From assembly GCF_000620045.1 (NCBI RefSeq), contig NZ_JHVH01000003.1, positions 1 through 64,000 of the forward strand: 64,000 bases of DNA, in the 5' to 3' direction. The DNA is from Halomonas halodenitrificans DSM 735. GTDB lineage: Bacteria; Pseudomonadota; Gammaproteobacteria; Pseudomonadales; Halomonadaceae. A program made the position numbers and the translations under genes. The notes beneath the pieces are model-generated. The model was given only the letters and a program-made list of their open reading frames with translations, had not been told where the DNA came from and did not search any database. Of this stretch, positions 17,483 through 26,694 are shown one piece after another (the stretch's first letter is position 1; the number at the start of each line of letters is the position of its first letter).

Positions 17483-18574
17483 ATGAAAGCTTCCCTGCGT
17501 GCGCGTCTCGATACCTTCGACGAGCGCTTCGAGGAGCTCGCCGCCCTGCTGGCGGCCCCCGAAGTGATCGGCGACCAGGCTCGTTTCCGCGACTACTCTC
17601 GTGAATACGCCGAGCTCGAGGCGCTGGTGGAGGCATGGCGCGAATATCGTGCCGTGGAGCGCGATATCGATGATGCCGAGCAGCTCGCTTCCGACAGCGA
17701 TCCCGACATGCGCGAGCTTGCCGAGCTGGAGCTGGTCGAGAGCCGCGAGAAGCGCGACGCTCAGGAGGAGGATCTCAAGCGCCTGCTGGTACCCAAGGAC
17801 CCCGATGATGGCCGCGGTGTCTTTCTGGAAGTGCGGGCGGGTACCGGGGGCGATGAGGCGGCGCTGTTCGCCGGCGACCTGTTCCGCATGTATTCGCGCT
17901 ATGCCGAGAAGCACGGCTGGAAGGTGGAGGTGGTCAGTGCCAGCCATGGCGAACAGGGCGGCTACAAGGAGATCATCGCGCGCATCAAGGGCGAGGGCGC
18001 CTATGCCCGACTCAAGTTCGAGTCCGGAGCCCACCGCGTACAGCGGGTGCCGGCCACCGAGTCCCAGGGGCGTATCCATACCTCGGCCTGTACCGTGGCG
18101 GTGATGCCCGAGGTGGATGCCGTTGGCAATGTCGACCTCGATGCCAGCGAGTTGCGCGTGGACACCTTTCGCTCCAGTGGCGCCGGTGGCCAGCACGTCA
18201 ACACCACCGACTCGGCCATCCGCATTACCCACCTGCCCAGCGGCGTCGTGGTGGAGTGCCAGGAGGAGCGTAGCCAGCACAAGAACCGCGCCAAGGCGAT
18301 GTCGCTGCTGGCCGCGCGCCTCAAGCAGCATGCCGTGGACAGCCAGCGTCAGCAGCAGGCCGACACGCGCCGCAGCCTGGTGGGATCCGGGGATCGCAGC
18401 GAGCGTATTCGCACCTATAACTTCCCCCAGGGGCGTGTCACCGACCATCGCATCAACCTGACCCTCTACAAGCTCTCGGAGGTCGTCGGCGGTGATCACC
18501 TCGACGAGGTGATCGAGCCGCTGATTCATGAATACCAGGCCGAACAGCTCGCCGCCCTGCAGCAGGAGGCCTGA
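17483..18574 (+). CDS. prfA: Peptide chain release factor 1
   Basis: Recognises UAA and UAG stop codons and triggers peptide release. 363 residues. The GGQ motif lies at 235-237 in [18 protein letters not shown]; the codon-recognition region carries [14 protein letters not shown] with the PxT-type tripeptide PAT. N-terminal helical domain and C-terminal [17 protein letters not shown]. The start is 9 bases after the hemA stop; the stop overlaps the prmC start by one base, coupling the factor with the enzyme that methylates its GGQ glutamine. Confidence 0.98.
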   Translation: MKASLRARLDTFDERFEELAALLAAPEVIGDQARFRDYSREYAELEALVEAWREYRAVERDIDDAEQLASDSDPDMRELAELELVESREKRDAQEEDLKRLLVPKDPDDGRGVFLEVRAGTGGDEAALFAGDLFRMYSRYAEKHGWKVEVVSASHGEQGGYKEIIARIKGEGAYARLKFESGAHRVQRVPATESQGRIHTSACTVAVMPEVDAVGNVDLDASELRVDTFRSSGAGGQHVNTTDSAIRITHLPSGVVVECQEERSQHKNRAKAMSLLAARLKQHAVDSQRQQQADTRRSLVGSGDRSERIRTYNFPQGRVTDHRINLTLYKLSEVVGGDHLDEVIEPLIHEYQAEQLAALQQEA

Positions 18575-19437
18575 TGACCCTCGATGCCTTGCTGATCGAG
18601 TCCGCGAGGCGCCTGGCCGACGCCGGCTCGCCCTCGGCGCGCCTCGACGCCGAGGTCCTGCTCTGTCATGTGCTGGGGGTCGAGCGCGCCTGGCTCTATA
18701 CCTGGGGCGACCGCGAGGCCGATGACACGGCGGTGGGTCGGCTGCGGGTGCTGGTCGCGCGCCGCGCGGCGGGCGAGCCGGTGGCCTACCTCACCGGCGA
18801 GCGAGAGTTCTGGGGGCTACGCCTGGCGACCGACCCCAGCACCCTGATTCCGCGCCCCGATACGGAGACGCTGGTGGAGGCCGCCCTGGCTCTGGCCCTG
18901 GCCCAGGGGCCTGGTGGGCGGTTGCTCGACCTGGGCACCGGTAGCGGGGCCATCGCCCTGGCCTTTGCCAGCGAGCGGCCGGCTTGGCGGGTGCTGGGCC
19001 TGGATATTCGCCCCGAGGCGGTGGCCCTGGCGCAGCGCAATGCCGAACGGCTGGCCCTCGCCAATGCCGAGTTTGGCGAGAGCGACTGGTTCGCCGCCCT
19101 GACGGACGAGCCGGGCGACACGCAACGCTTTGCCATCATCGTTTCCAACCCCCCTTATATTGCCGAGGATGATCCCCATCTGGCCGCGGGAGACGTGCGC
19201 TTCGAGCCGCGCTCGGCGCTGGTGGCCGACGACGCGGGCCTGGCCGATCTGTGCTACCTGGTGCAGAGGGCCCGGCAGCATCTGCAACCCGGGGGCTGGC
19301 TGCTGCTGGAGCATGGCTGGGGCCAGGCCGCGGCGGTGCGCGAGGCGCTCGTGGCGGCAGGCTACGACGAGGTGGCCAGCCGCCGTGACCTCGGTGGCCA
19401 TGAGCGCGTCAGCCTGGGGAAAAAGGCGCCGCGTTGA
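18574..19437 (+). CDS. prmC: Peptide chain release factor N5-glutamine methyltransferase
   Basis: SAM-dependent methylation of the Gln in the GGQ of RF1/RF2. 287 residues. N-terminal helical substrate-binding domain (SARRLADAGSPSARLDAEVL), linker VAYLTGEREFWGL, SAM motif LDLGTGSGAIALAFA and the catalytic NPPY in IIVSNPPYIAEDDPHL. The ATG shares one base with the prfA stop (TGATG). In Pseudomonas moeB follows directly; here lrp intervenes. Confidence 0.97.
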   Translation: MTLDALLIESARRLADAGSPSARLDAEVLLCHVLGVERAWLYTWGDREADDTAVGRLRVLVARRAAGEPVAYLTGEREFWGLRLATDPSTLIPRPDTETLVEAALALALAQGPGGRLLDLGTGSGAIALAFASERPAWRVLGLDIRPEAVALAQRNAERLALANAEFGESDWFAALTDEPGDTQRFAIIVSNPPYIAEDDPHLAAGDVRFEPRSALVADDAGLADLCYLVQRARQHLQPGGWLLLEHGWGQAAAVREALVAAGYDEVASRRDLGGHERVSLGKKAPR

Positions 19438-19573
19438 TGGCCGCCGATGCGGGGCTGTGGTACACCTTCTGCAGATGATATTTCCGTTAGCTGTCGTGGT
19501 GCAGGGTGATTCATAGTCGATTCTGCTGGTGCGGCGGCGCTAATGACTCTTCCGACCGGTGCCCTTCGCTATA

Positions 19574-20074
19574 ATGAAAGCCAAGACTCGTTCCTTCGAT
19601 CGCATCGACCTCAAGATCCTGCGTTGCCTGCAGGAAAATGCTCGCATCTCCTATGTTGACCTCGCCGGCCAGGTGGGGCTCTCCACCACCCCCTGCCTGG
19701 AGCGGGTCAAGCGCCTGGAGCGAGCCGGGGTGATCCGCGGATACCGTGCCATGCTCGATCCCCAGGCGCTCAAGGCTAACCTGCTGGTATTCGTGGAGAT
19801 CAGCCTGGAGACCCAGTCGCCGGCGGTGTTCGATGAGTTTCGCCGCGCCGTGGCCCGCCTGCCACAGATCCAGGAGTGCCACCTGGTCTCGGGGCAGTTC
19901 GACTATATTCTCAAGTGTCGGATACCCGAGATGTCCGCCTATCGTCAGCTGCTCGGCGATGTGGTGCTGACCCTGCCGGGGGTGAAGGAGTCCAAGAGCT
20001 ATGTGGTAATGGAGGAGGTCAAGGAAGAGTTCTCCCTCCATGTGCCCGATATCGAGGCGTTTGACGAAAAGTGA
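19574..20074 (+). CDS. lrp: Leucine-responsive regulatory protein (Lrp/AsnC family)
   Basis: DNA-binding regulator of amino-acid metabolism. 166 residues with close resemblance to enterobacterial Lrp: DRIDLKILRCLQENARISYV, winged HTH with VGLSTTPCLERVKRLERAGVI, then the RAM ligand domain with LLVFVEISLET, IQECHLVSGQFDYILKCR and SYVVMEEVKEE. The HTH block and IQECHLVSG-FDY are diagnostic for true Lrp rather than AsnC. I chose ATG 19574 over 19559 because MKAKTRSFDRIDLKIL matches the family. No good Shine-Dalgarno is visible, and a TATAAT hexamer overlaps the start codon. Inserted between prmC and moeB, with its TGA overlapping a possible GTG start of moeB. Confidence 0.92.
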   Translation: MKAKTRSFDRIDLKILRCLQENARISYVDLAGQVGLSTTPCLERVKRLERAGVIRGYRAMLDPQALKANLLVFVEISLETQSPAVFDEFRRAVARLPQIQECHLVSGQFDYILKCRIPEMSAYRQLLGDVVLTLPGVKESKSYVVMEEVKEEFSLHVPDIEAFDEK

Positions 20075-20082
20075 GCCGTGCC

Positions 20083-20868
20083 ATGAATGACCGGGAACTG
20101 TTGCGCTATAGCCGACAGATCATGCTGGAATCCCTCGATATCGAGGGTCAGGAGCGTCTGCTCGCCGGCCATGCCCTGGTGGTTGGCGCCGGCGGGCTCG
20201 GCTCGCCGGTGGCCTTCTACCTGGCCGCCGCCGGGGTCGGGCGGCTGACCCTGGCGGATGCCGATGAGGTCGAGCTCTCGAACCTGCAGCGACAGATCGC
20301 CCACGGCGAGGCGGACCTGGGGCGCAACAAGGCCGAGTCGGCCCGGGAGGCGGCCCTGGCGCTCAACGCCGGGTGTCGCATCGAAACGCTGACCGACCAC
20401 CTGCAGGGAGAGAGCATGGCCGCCGCCGTCGCAACGGCCGATGTGGTGCTCGATTGCACCGACCGCTTCTCCAGCCGCTATGCGATCAATGATGCCTGTC
20501 GCGCGGCCGGCGTACCGCTGGTCTCCGGTGCGGCCATCCGCTTCTCCGGCCAGCTTGCCGTCTTCGATCCCCGCGACCCCGATTGTCCCTGTTATGCCTG
20601 CCTCTATCCGCCGGATGGCCAGGGCGATGAAGCGCTCTCCTGCTCGGAGAGCGGCGTCGTGGCTCCCCTGGTGGGGCTGGTCGGCAGCTTCCAGGCGCTG
20701 GAGGCGATCAAGTTGCTGAGTGGTGCAGGCGCGACTCACCAGGGCCTCTCCACCTTCGATGGCTTGAGCGGTGAATGGCGCCGCTTCGGGGTCTCCCGCG
20801 ACCCGGCCTGTGCCACCTGCGGCGACCGGGCGCCGGTACGCCGCATGGCGCCAATGCCCGGCCCGTGA
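20083..20868 (+). CDS. moeB: Adenylyltransferase MoeB/ThiF-type (E1-like)
   Basis: ATP-dependent adenylation of a ubiquitin-like sulfur carrier (MoaD for molybdopterin, or ThiS). 261 residues. MNDRELLRYSRQIMLESLD is the family N-terminus; nucleotide motif VVGAGGLGSPVAFYLAAAGVG; Arg finger LSNLQRQIAH; catalytic Asp in VLDCTDRFSSRYAIND; zinc pairs CPCYAC and CATCGD. No rhodanese domain. A GTG at 20071, overlapping the lrp stop, is an alternative start. MoaD or ThiS is not nearby, so partner assignment rests on the usual hemA-prfA-prmC-moeB order. Confidence 0.93.
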   Translation: MNDRELLRYSRQIMLESLDIEGQERLLAGHALVVGAGGLGSPVAFYLAAAGVGRLTLADADEVELSNLQRQIAHGEADLGRNKAESAREAALALNAGCRIETLTDHLQGESMAAAVATADVVLDCTDRFSSRYAINDACRAAGVPLVSGAAIRFSGQLAVFDPRDPDCPCYACLYPPDGQGDEALSCSESGVVAPLVGLVGSFQALEAIKLLSGAGATHQGLSTFDGLSGEWRRFGVSRDPACATCGDRAPVRRMAPMPGP

Positions 20869-20933
20869 CGCCGCCGCGGATGCCTGGTCCAGGGGCCGGG
20901 TGACGATGAACCCGGGCTTCAGGGCGGGGCCGC

Positions 20934-22673
20934 TTAAAATAGCCCCTGGGTATGGCCATCCTCGTCGATATCGATTCGGGTGGCGGCGGGTGAGGCGTTG
21001 AGCCCGGGCAGGGTGCGGATATCGCCGGCCAGGGCGTAGACGAAGCCGGCACCCGCCGAGAGGCGCACCTCGCGCACCGGCAGGCGCCAGCCAGCCGGGG
21101 CACCGAGCCGGCCGGCATCGTGGGACAGCGACATATGCGTCTTGGCGATGCATACGGGGAAGGCCCCGTATCCCTGGTGTTGCCAGGCCTCGAGCCGGGC
21201 GCGGATCCCGGGCGCGAAGTCGACCCCGTCGGCGCCGTAGAGCCGGGTGGCGATGCACTCGATCTTCTCCGCCAGCGGCAGTTCGGCAGGGTAGAGGTAG
21301 TGGAAGCCGTTCCCGCCAGCATCGGTCTGGTCGATCGCCTCTATCAGGGCTTGTGCCAGGGCCAGGGAGCCCTCGCCGCCATCGCGCACATGCTGGGACA
21401 CCTCGGCGTGCACGCCCTGTGTCGCGCACAGCTCGCGGATGGCGGCATGCTCACTGGGATGGTCGCCGGGAAAGGCATTGATCGCCACGATGGGCGTCAG
21501 GCCATGGGCGCGCACGTTATCGATCTGCTTCAGCAGGTTGGCGCCCCCGGCCATGACGTCTTCGGGGGCCTCGGCGAGCAGCGAGGCCGGTAGCGGTTGA
21601 CCGGAGACCACCCGGTGCGCGCCGCTGTGATACTTCAGGGCGCGCACCGTCACCACCAGCACCGCGGCGTCGGGGACCAGGCCCGAGGCACGGCACTTGA
21701 TGTTGAAGAACCGCTCGCCTCCCATGTCGGCGCCGAAGCCTGCCTCGGTGACCACGAAATCCGCGGCCTGCAGGGCGATGCGGTCGGCGACGATGGAGGA
21801 GTTGCCGTGGGCGATGTTGCCGAAGGGGCCGGCGTGGATCAGGGCCGGGGCGTGCTCCAGGGTCTGCAGCAGGTTGGGCTTGAGCGCCTCCTTGAGGAGT
21901 ACCGTCATGGCCCCGGCGGCGCCGATCTGCTCGGCGGTGACCGGCTCGCCGTCGCGGTCGAGGCCGACGATCAGCCGTCCCAGGCGCCGGCGCAGGTCGG
22001 CCAGCGAATCGGCCAGTGCCAGCACCGCCATGACCTCCGAGGCGGCGGTGATCTCGAAGCCACCCTGGCGCGGCACGCCGTCACCTCGTCCGCCGAGGCC
22101 CATCACCAGGTGGCGAAGCGCCCGGTCGTTGAGGTCGATGACCCTCTGCCAGCGGATATCCCGGGGGCTGAGTTCCGGCGTGAGGCGGTGATGAAGGTGA
22201 TTGTCGACCATGGCCGCCAGCAGGTTGTGGGCCGCGGCAACGGCATGCAGGTCACCGGTGAGATGAAGATTGATGCGCTCCATGGGCAGCACCTGGCTGT
22301 AGCCGCCTCCGGTGGCACCGCCCTTGAGCCCGAGGGTCGGCCCCATGGACGGCTGGCGCAGGGCCACCGCCGCCCGGTGGCCGAGACACTGTAGCCCCTG
22401 GACCAGGCCGATGGCGGTGGTGGTCTTGCCTTCGCCCGGCGGGGTGGGGGTCATGGAGGTGACCACCACATAGCGCCCCCGGGGGCGCTCCGCCAGGGAG
22501 GCCATGGCCATCGGGTCGAGCTTGGCGATGCCGCGACCGTAGGGCTCCACCGCCTCGCCGGGCAGGCCCAGGCGATGCGCGATCTCCTCGATGGGCCAGA
22601 GCCGCGCGGCGCGGGCGATGCTCAGGTTGTCGCGGGGGGGCGGCGGGGTCGTGTCGGTCGCTTGAATCGCCAT
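20934..22673 (-). CDS. fhs: Formate-tetrahydrofolate ligase
   Basis: Interconverts formate + THF + ATP and 10-formyl-THF + ADP + Pi. 579 residues, normal length. The ATP motif TPTPPGEGKTTTAIGL lies at 75-90; SMGPTLGLKGGATGGGYSQV, ITAASEVMAVLALA, HAGPFGNIAHGNSSI and VTEAGFGADMGGERFFNIKC are family signatures. It is the first gene of the one-carbon island and divergent from the AraC regulator. Many gammaproteobacteria lack fhs and use FolD alone; together with the demethylase genes it would let methyl carbon leave as formate with ATP gain (inference). Confidence 0.97.
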   Translation of the reverse strand: MAIQATDTTPPPPRDNLSIARAARLWPIEEIAHRLGLPGEAVEPYGRGIAKLDPMAMASLAERPRGRYVVVTSMTPTPPGEGKTTTAIGLVQGLQCLGHRAAVALRQPSMGPTLGLKGGATGGGYSQVLPMERINLHLTGDLHAVAAAHNLLAAMVDNHLHHRLTPELSPRDIRWQRVIDLNDRALRHLVMGLGGRGDGVPRQGGFEITAASEVMAVLALADSLADLRRRLGRLIVGLDRDGEPVTAEQIGAAGAMTVLLKEALKPNLLQTLEHAPALIHAGPFGNIAHGNSSIVADRIALQAADFVVTEAGFGADMGGERFFNIKCRASGLVPDAAVLVVTVRALKYHSGAHRVVSGQPLPASLLAEAPEDVMAGGANLLKQIDNVRAHGLTPIVAINAFPGDHPSEHAAIRELCATQGVHAEVSQHVRDGGEGSLALAQALIEAIDQTDAGGNGFHYLYPAELPLAEKIECIATRLYGADGVDFAPGIRARLEAWQHQGYGAFPVCIAKTHMSLSHDAGRLGAPAGWRLPVREVRLSAGAGFVYALAGDIRTLPGLNASPAATRIDIDEDGHTQGLF

Positions 22674-22867
22674 GGCGGATGCTCCTGAGGGAATCGTCGG
22701 CTGTCGGCTTCAGTATCGCCCGCCCCGGCGGCGCCTCTTGCCTGGTGGCGTCGAGGGTCTTGGGCACAGCGACACGCCGGCCAGCGGCGCGTCCTTGCCC
22801 ATGGCCATCGAGATGGGGTATCTATGAAGGGCCATTATCTGTTGTCGTGTCTTTCGGGAGTCCGTGC

Positions 22868-23887
22868 ATGCAGACAGTCGCCTCGGCCAGTGGTCATCAT
22901 GATATCGGCTTCCTGCTGCTGCCGGGCTTCTCCCAGCTCGCCTTCGTGTCGGCCCTGGAGCCGCTGCGCATGGCCAATCATCTGGCCGGCCATCGGCTCT
23001 ACACCTGGCACCGGGTAAGCCGCGATGGTGGCCCGGTGAGCGCCAGCAATGGCCTGGCGACCCTGGTGGATCAGGCGCTGGAGCCGATGCCGGCGCTCGA
23101 CCTGCTGCTGGTCTGCGGCGGGGTGGGCGTGCAGGCGCACTGTGAGCGCTCGGTGCTCATCTGGCTGCGCCGCCTGGCGGAGCACGGCACGCCGCTGGGG
23201 GCGCTGTGTACCGGGGGATACGTACTGGCGATGGCGGGCCTGCTCGACGGCTATCGCTGTACCCTGCACTGGGAACATATCGGGAGTCTCCACGAGGCAC
23301 GGCGCTTCCCCAAGGTGACCTTTACCTCGCAACTGTTCGTCATGGACCGGGACCGCTTCACCTGCTCCGGAGGCATCGCCCCCCTGGACATGATGCTCAA
23401 CCTGATCGGTCGCCATGAGGGCCTGGGCCTGGCCGAGGAAATCGCCGAGGAGTTTATTCATGAGCGTATCCGCGGGGTCGACGACCGCCAGCGTACCCCG
23501 CTGCGGGTGCGTCTGGGGCATAGCCACCCCAAGCTCGAGGAGGTCGCCACCCTGATGGAGGCCAACCTCCAGGAGCCGCTGCCCCTGGACGAGCTGGCCA
23601 GCTATGCCGGCCTGTCGCGGCGCCAGCTCGAGCGGCTGTTTCAGCGCTATGTGGAGACGCCACCGCTCAAGTACTACCTGGCGATGCGCCTGGCCCGGGC
23701 GCGTCTGCTGCTGCAGCAGACCCATATGCCGATTACCGAGGTGGCACTGGCCTGTGGCTTTATTTCGCCGCCCCACTTTACCAAGTGTTATCACGACCAC
23801 TTCGGCCACTCGCCCAGCGGCGAACGCAAGCGGCGCTCACTGCGCCAGGCCGAGTTGACGCCGGAGGTGCGCGGGACTGGGCGCTAG
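22868..23887 (+). CDS. GlxA-family AraC-type regulator, GbdR-like
   Basis: 339-residue transcription factor: an N-terminal DJ-1/PfpI (class I amidotransferase-like) sensor domain (about 12-185, IGFLLLPGFSQLAFVSALEP and GALCTGGYVLAMAGLL) and a C-terminal AraC domain with two HTHs (about 230-325, PLDELASYAGLSRRQLERLF and ITEVALACGFISPPHFTKCY). The architecture is that of GbdR/CdhR, which in Pseudomonas activate betaine/dimethylglycine and carnitine catabolism. Given its neighbours, a role as local activator is likely but not proven. ATG 22868 has GGGAG 9 bases upstream. Its stop is only 4 bases from the convergent dehydrogenase stop. Confidence 0.85.
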   Translation: MQTVASASGHHDIGFLLLPGFSQLAFVSALEPLRMANHLAGHRLYTWHRVSRDGGPVSASNGLATLVDQALEPMPALDLLLVCGGVGVQAHCERSVLIWLRRLAEHGTPLGALCTGGYVLAMAGLLDGYRCTLHWEHIGSLHEARRFPKVTFTSQLFVMDRDRFTCSGGIAPLDMMLNLIGRHEGLGLAEEIAEEFIHERIRGVDDRQRTPLRVRLGHSHPKLEEVATLMEANLQEPLPLDELASYAGLSRRQLERLFQRYVETPPLKYYLAMRLARARLLLQQTHMPITEVALACGFISPPHFTKCYHDHFGHSPSGERKRRSLRQAELTPEVRGTGR

Positions 23888-23891
23888 GCGC

Positions 23892-26459
23892 CTAGCCGCG
23901 GGGACGGCTGCCCCGAGGGTCGTAGAGCGCCTGGTAACCCACGGCGGCCACCCGCATCGGGTAGTGCTCGCCAACGTATTCCAGCTGCAGTCGACGGCCC
24001 TCTTCGGCGTAGGCCGCGGGCAGATAGCCCAGGGCGATATTGCATGCCAGCGAAGGCCCGAAGGCGATGCTGGTGGTATAGGAGCGCCGGCCCAGGTCGT
24101 CCACCGGCACCTCGCCGCTCTCCGGGTCGAGCAGCGGTGCCTGCCCGACGGGAAAGCGTGGTGTGCCGTGGCTATCGTGATGATCCTCCATCACCAGGGT
24201 GCAGAGGCTGGCCGGTTGTTGTTCACGACGACGCTGTTCGAGATAGGCGCTCTTGCCGTGAAACGCCGCGGCCTTCACCCTGGGGCGTGCCAGCCCCGCC
24301 TCGACGAGGTTGTAGTCGGTCAGCAGGTCGACGTTCTGCAGCCTCAGGCTCTTCTCCAGGCGACGACTGTTGGCGTAGGTCTCGATTCCCACCGGCATCA
24401 CCCCGGCCTCGAACAGCCGGTCCCAGAGGGCCAGGCCGTAGCTGAAGGGCACATAAAGCTCCCATCCCTGTTCGCCCACATAGGAGATGCGGAAGGCCCA
24501 GACCGGCAAGCCCTGAACGCGGATCTCGCGGGCGGTGGCGAAGGGGAAGGCGGTATCGTCCAGGGCCTCTGGCGTATCGGCCAGCGTCTGTAGAACGCGT
24601 CGGGCGTTGGGGCCCCAGAGGCCCAGGGTCGCCAGGCTATCGCTGCGATCTTCCAGGTGCCAGCGGGTCAGCCCCCACTCCTCGCCGCGGCGCGTGATCC
24701 ACACCAGGTCGCGGTGGCCGGTATCGCCGCCGCAGATCACTCGCCAGCTGTCCGCTGCCAGGCGCACGATGGTGAGGTCGGAATGCACGCCGCCGGCGGC
24801 GTCGAGGAAGTGGGTGTAGACCCCCTTGCCGATGGCGGTGTCGCCCCCCACTCGGGCCACGGAGAGTCGTTCCAGCAGGGCTTCGGCGTCGTGTCCCGAG
24901 ATATCGTAGATGGCAAAGTGGGAGAGATTGATCATGCCCACGTCATCGCTCATGGCGAGCTGTTCGGCGTTGGCGACCCGCCAGAAATGGCGGGCGTCCC
25001 ACTCCGCGGGCCGTTGTGGCACCCGCTCCAGGTAGGCGGCCAGGCGAGTCTCGTTGGCGGCATAGCCGTGGGCGCGCTCCCAGCCGGCGGCCTCCATGAA
25101 GTAGCCACCCAGTTCCTGCTCCCGCGACCAGAACGGGCCGCGCCTGAGATTTCGGCCGCTGGCGAAGGGCTCCCGGGGATGCACCGGCGGGTCATAGATC
25201 TTCTGGGCGATTTCCCGGCATCTCCCGCGGACGTGGAGGGGCGTCTTCTGTACCGGATAGAAGCGGGCGATATCGATGCTGCAGGGATCCATGCCGGGCC
25301 GACCCAGGGTGATCCAGTCGGCCAGTAGCTTGCCCATGCCGGGGCCATCCTTGACCCAGACCGCCTCGCAGAACCAGAGGCCGCGGGTCTCCGGCGATTC
25401 GCCCACCAGCGAGCCGCCGTCGGAGGTGACCGAGAGCAGGCCATTGAAGGAGTGCTTCTCGTCCAGCCCCAGCTCGCCGAGCACCGGGGTGAGGGCCAGG
25501 GCGCGTTCCAGCGCCCCGGCGACCTGATCGATCTCCAGGTCGCGCATCGAGGGTGACAGCCGGGCGCGGTGGCGGTCGAGGATGGCGTGGGGCTCGACCA
25601 GGCGCGGTTCCCGCGGCTCATAGTGGCCCAGTTCGAGCTGCCCGCCCTCGGTGCTGGCCGGGTCACCGGTATCGCGCAGATAGGCGGAGTTGCCCTGGTC
25701 GCGCAGCAAGGGATAGCCGATCTCCTTGCCGCTGCCGGCGAAGGTCTCGAAGGGGCCGAAGAATATCAACGGATGCTCCAGCGGCATCAAGGGCAGGGCG
25801 GCACCGCCCATGGCGGCGGGGATCGGCCCCCAGATGCCGGCGGTAACGATGACCCGCGGCGTCGCGACATAGCCTTTCAGCGTCTCGACGCCGTGAATGC
25901 GCCCGTCGCGGACATCGATATCCAGCGCCGGTGTCTCGGCAAAGGCGTGTAGATGGCCGCTGGCAACGGCCTTCTCGATCAGCTCGCCGGCCACGCGCTG
26001 GGAACGTGGCACGACGAGGCCGGCGTCGGGGTCCCAGAGGGCCCCCAGCACCTGGTCCCGCTCCAGCAGCGGGAAGCGTGCCACCGCTTCGTCGGCGTCG
26101 ATCATGCTGGCGCGGGTACCAAACGCCTTGCCCGAGGCGACCTTGCGCTGTAGCTCGGCCAGGCGGGCCTCGTCGCCGACCCGGGCGATTTCCAGGCCGC
26201 CTACCTTGCGGTAGCGACCCAGCGCCTCGAAGAAGTGCTGGCTGTAGGTCGTGGTATAGCAGGTCAGGCGGTCGTGGGAGGTCATGTAGCAAAAGTCGGA
26301 GGCATGGGCGGTCGAGCCGATGTCCGAGGGCAGGGCGGCGGTCTCCAGGCCCACCAGGTTGGTCCAGCCCAGCTCGATGAGGTGGTGGACCACCGAGGCA
26401 CCGACGATGCCGCCCAGACCGATGATCACCGCGTCTGCCTGCGAGGGTAGAGTCGCCAT
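23892..26459 (-). CDS. Dimethylglycine/sarcosine dehydrogenase-like flavoprotein (DAO + GcvT)
   Basis: 855-residue two-part enzyme. The N-terminal DAO-type FAD domain (about 1-385) has GLGGIVGASVVHHLIELGW at 14-32. His52, in GSTAHASDF, aligns with the His that carries covalent FAD in dimethylglycine and sarcosine dehydrogenases. After the FAO/M linker comes the C-terminal GcvT-like THF-binding domain (about 440-850, FAIYDISGHDAEALLERL and YVGEQGWELYVPF). The family oxidises an N-methyl group and passes formaldehyde to THF as methylene-THF. Start ATG 26459 follows GGGAG; a longer frame begins 42 codons upstream but lacks support. Divergent from the DmdA-like gene. The exact substrate is uncertain: dimethylglycine is the best guess, and the CYMTSHDRLTCYT stretch after His52 looks divergent. 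Confidence 0.82.
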   Translation of the reverse strand: MATLPSQADAVIIGLGGIVGASVVHHLIELGWTNLVGLETAALPSDIGSTAHASDFCYMTSHDRLTCYTTTYSQHFFEALGRYRKVGGLEIARVGDEARLAELQRKVASGKAFGTRASMIDADEAVARFPLLERDQVLGALWDPDAGLVVPRSQRVAGELIEKAVASGHLHAFAETPALDIDVRDGRIHGVETLKGYVATPRVIVTAGIWGPIPAAMGGAALPLMPLEHPLIFFGPFETFAGSGKEIGYPLLRDQGNSAYLRDTGDPASTEGGQLELGHYEPREPRLVEPHAILDRHRARLSPSMRDLEIDQVAGALERALALTPVLGELGLDEKHSFNGLLSVTSDGGSLVGESPETRGLWFCEAVWVKDGPGMGKLLADWITLGRPGMDPCSIDIARFYPVQKTPLHVRGRCREIAQKIYDPPVHPREPFASGRNLRRGPFWSREQELGGYFMEAAGWERAHGYAANETRLAAYLERVPQRPAEWDARHFWRVANAEQLAMSDDVGMINLSHFAIYDISGHDAEALLERLSVARVGGDTAIGKGVYTHFLDAAGGVHSDLTIVRLAADSWRVICGGDTGHRDLVWITRRGEEWGLTRWHLEDRSDSLATLGLWGPNARRVLQTLADTPEALDDTAFPFATAREIRVQGLPVWAFRISYVGEQGWELYVPFSYGLALWDRLFEAGVMPVGIETYANSRRLEKSLRLQNVDLLTDYNLVEAGLARPRVKAAAFHGKSAYLEQRRREQQPASLCTLVMEDHHDSHGTPRFPVGQAPLLDPESGEVPVDDLGRRSYTTSIAFGPSLACNIALGYLPAAYAEEGRRLQLEYVGEHYPMRVAAVGYQALYDPRGSRPRG

Positions 26460-26549
26460 GGTCCAACTCCCGGGAGTGGGTGTGTTTCTGGCAGCATAAG
26501 GCAGCCCCCGGCTATCACGCTGTCCCGGGACGACGCCTCCTTGCCCGGC

Positions 26550-26577
26550 GGCGACAGGGGGCGCCGCGTCTGTCGCC
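26550..26577. promoter_or_regulatory. Dyad-symmetric candidate operator between the divergent demethylation genes
   Basis: GGCGACAG (26550-26557), 12-bp spacer, CTGTCGCC (26570-26577): a perfect 8-bp inverted repeat with half-site centres 20 bp apart (two helical turns). It lies 91 bases upstream of the dehydrogenase ATG and 118 bases upstream of the demethylase ATG, a good position for joint control of both genes. The regulator is unknown. Confidence 0.5.
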
Positions 26578-26694
26578 CGCACCAAAGAGTCGGCCGCCCC
26601 TGGCGAGATGAGTCGTCGATGGCCGGTCTAGTGTCGAAGGCATGGGGCCGGCGAAGGGCCGGTGCCCGTCACAGCGGCAGGGGAGGAGAGCGTC

